Below are positions 27,587 to 27,759 of a DNA stretch of 27,759 bases, piece by piece. The stretch is from IMG/VR virus record IMGVR_UViG_3300042553_000328, positions 1 to 27,759 of that record, one strand, 5' to 3'. The first letter of the stretch is position 1; every line of letters starts with the position of its first letter. The notes below the pieces were generated by a model. The model ran no database searches. It was given only the letters and a program-made list of their open reading frames with translations, and had not been told where the DNA came from. Made by a program: the position numbers and the translations under genes. Origin of the DNA: a virus.

Positions 27587-27759
27587 ATCTAACCAATCCA
27601 ACGAACACCCCACCAACAAACCCACCTAATCCTATTGCAGCTATTTTAAAGCCGTTTAAACGCTTTTTCTGCTTTGCCTTGTTAAGTTCTAACTTTACAT
27701 TAAATAGTTCATTAGATGCGTTCTGATATGCTTTATTCAAGGTGTTATTGTCTATAATT
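27585..27759 (-). CDS. Partial small protein with C-terminal membrane segment
   Basis: The last 57 codons of a gene whose start lies beyond the right edge. It has a charged helical part (LNKAYQNASNELFNVKLELN, then KAKQKKRL) and a C-terminal glycine-rich hydrophobic segment (FKIAAIGLGGFVGGVFVGLV). A coiled coil followed by one membrane anchor at the C-terminus occurs in phage lysis accessory proteins (spanin- or holin-like) and other small membrane proteins; the sequence alone does not decide. It is the most upstream gene in the visible transcription direction. Confidence 0.65.
   Translation of the reverse strand, partial: IIDNNTLNKAYQNASNELFNVKLELNKAKQKKRLNGFKIAAIGLGGFVGGVFVGLVR

Overview
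The window is a 27.8 kb piece of a tailed double-stranded DNA phage (or prophage) genome, almost certainly of a Bacteroidota host. Every supported gene lies on the minus strand, so the genome reads from right to left. The host assignment rests on AT-rich DNA, absence of strong Shine-Dalgarno sequences, promoter-like elements of the TAnnTTTG type (two with a TTG/TTTG box 19-22 bp upstream), and protein families typical of Bacteroidota phages (DUF6291-type replication protein, XkdF-type protease, AP2-like small protein, 'RGGWYR...CRH.W' portal tail). No integrase, repressor, tRNA or CRISPR array is visible, so lifestyle cannot be decided here.

Early/middle region (right, 27759 to about 17.9 kb, in transcription order): end of a small coiled-coil plus membrane-anchor protein, an N4/N6 DNA methyltransferase flanked by 19-bp direct repeats, several small unknown proteins, a NinG-like recombination protein, more small proteins, a YqaJ-type exonuclease, a ParB-like protein, a winged-helix protein, a standalone DnaA domain IV protein, a DUF6291 replication protein, a DnaB-like helicase/ATPase, an AP2-like protein and a run of small overlapping genes. 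Exonuclease, NinG and the small conserved protein between them look like a recombination module. DnaA-like, DUF6291 and helicase proteins look like a replication module, with an iteron-like array inside the DUF6291 gene resembling the layout of the lambda O gene/origin.

Late region (left, about 17.9 kb to 1): a sigma-factor-like protein, then two glycosyltransferases, a Cys-rich small protein and a SAM methyltransferase, then small and large terminase, a tail assembly chaperone with a likely -1 frameshift on a 9-T run, neck and tail genes, tape measure, prohead protease with scaffold-like tail, major capsid protein, tail-tube-like protein, a small structural protein, a portal with two extra C-terminal domains, and a head-tail connector. 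The order is unusual: tail genes come between terminase and the head genes.

The most interesting non-coding signals are: (1) a compact three-way-junction RNA with a mutually exclusive loop pairing, sitting between a good promoter and the start codon of the DUF6291 gene; (2) four copies of TTAGA-N5-TCTAA upstream of minus-strand genes, at helically phased distances from TAnnTTTG elements; (3) the iteron-like array; (4) direct repeats bracketing the methyltransferase gene.
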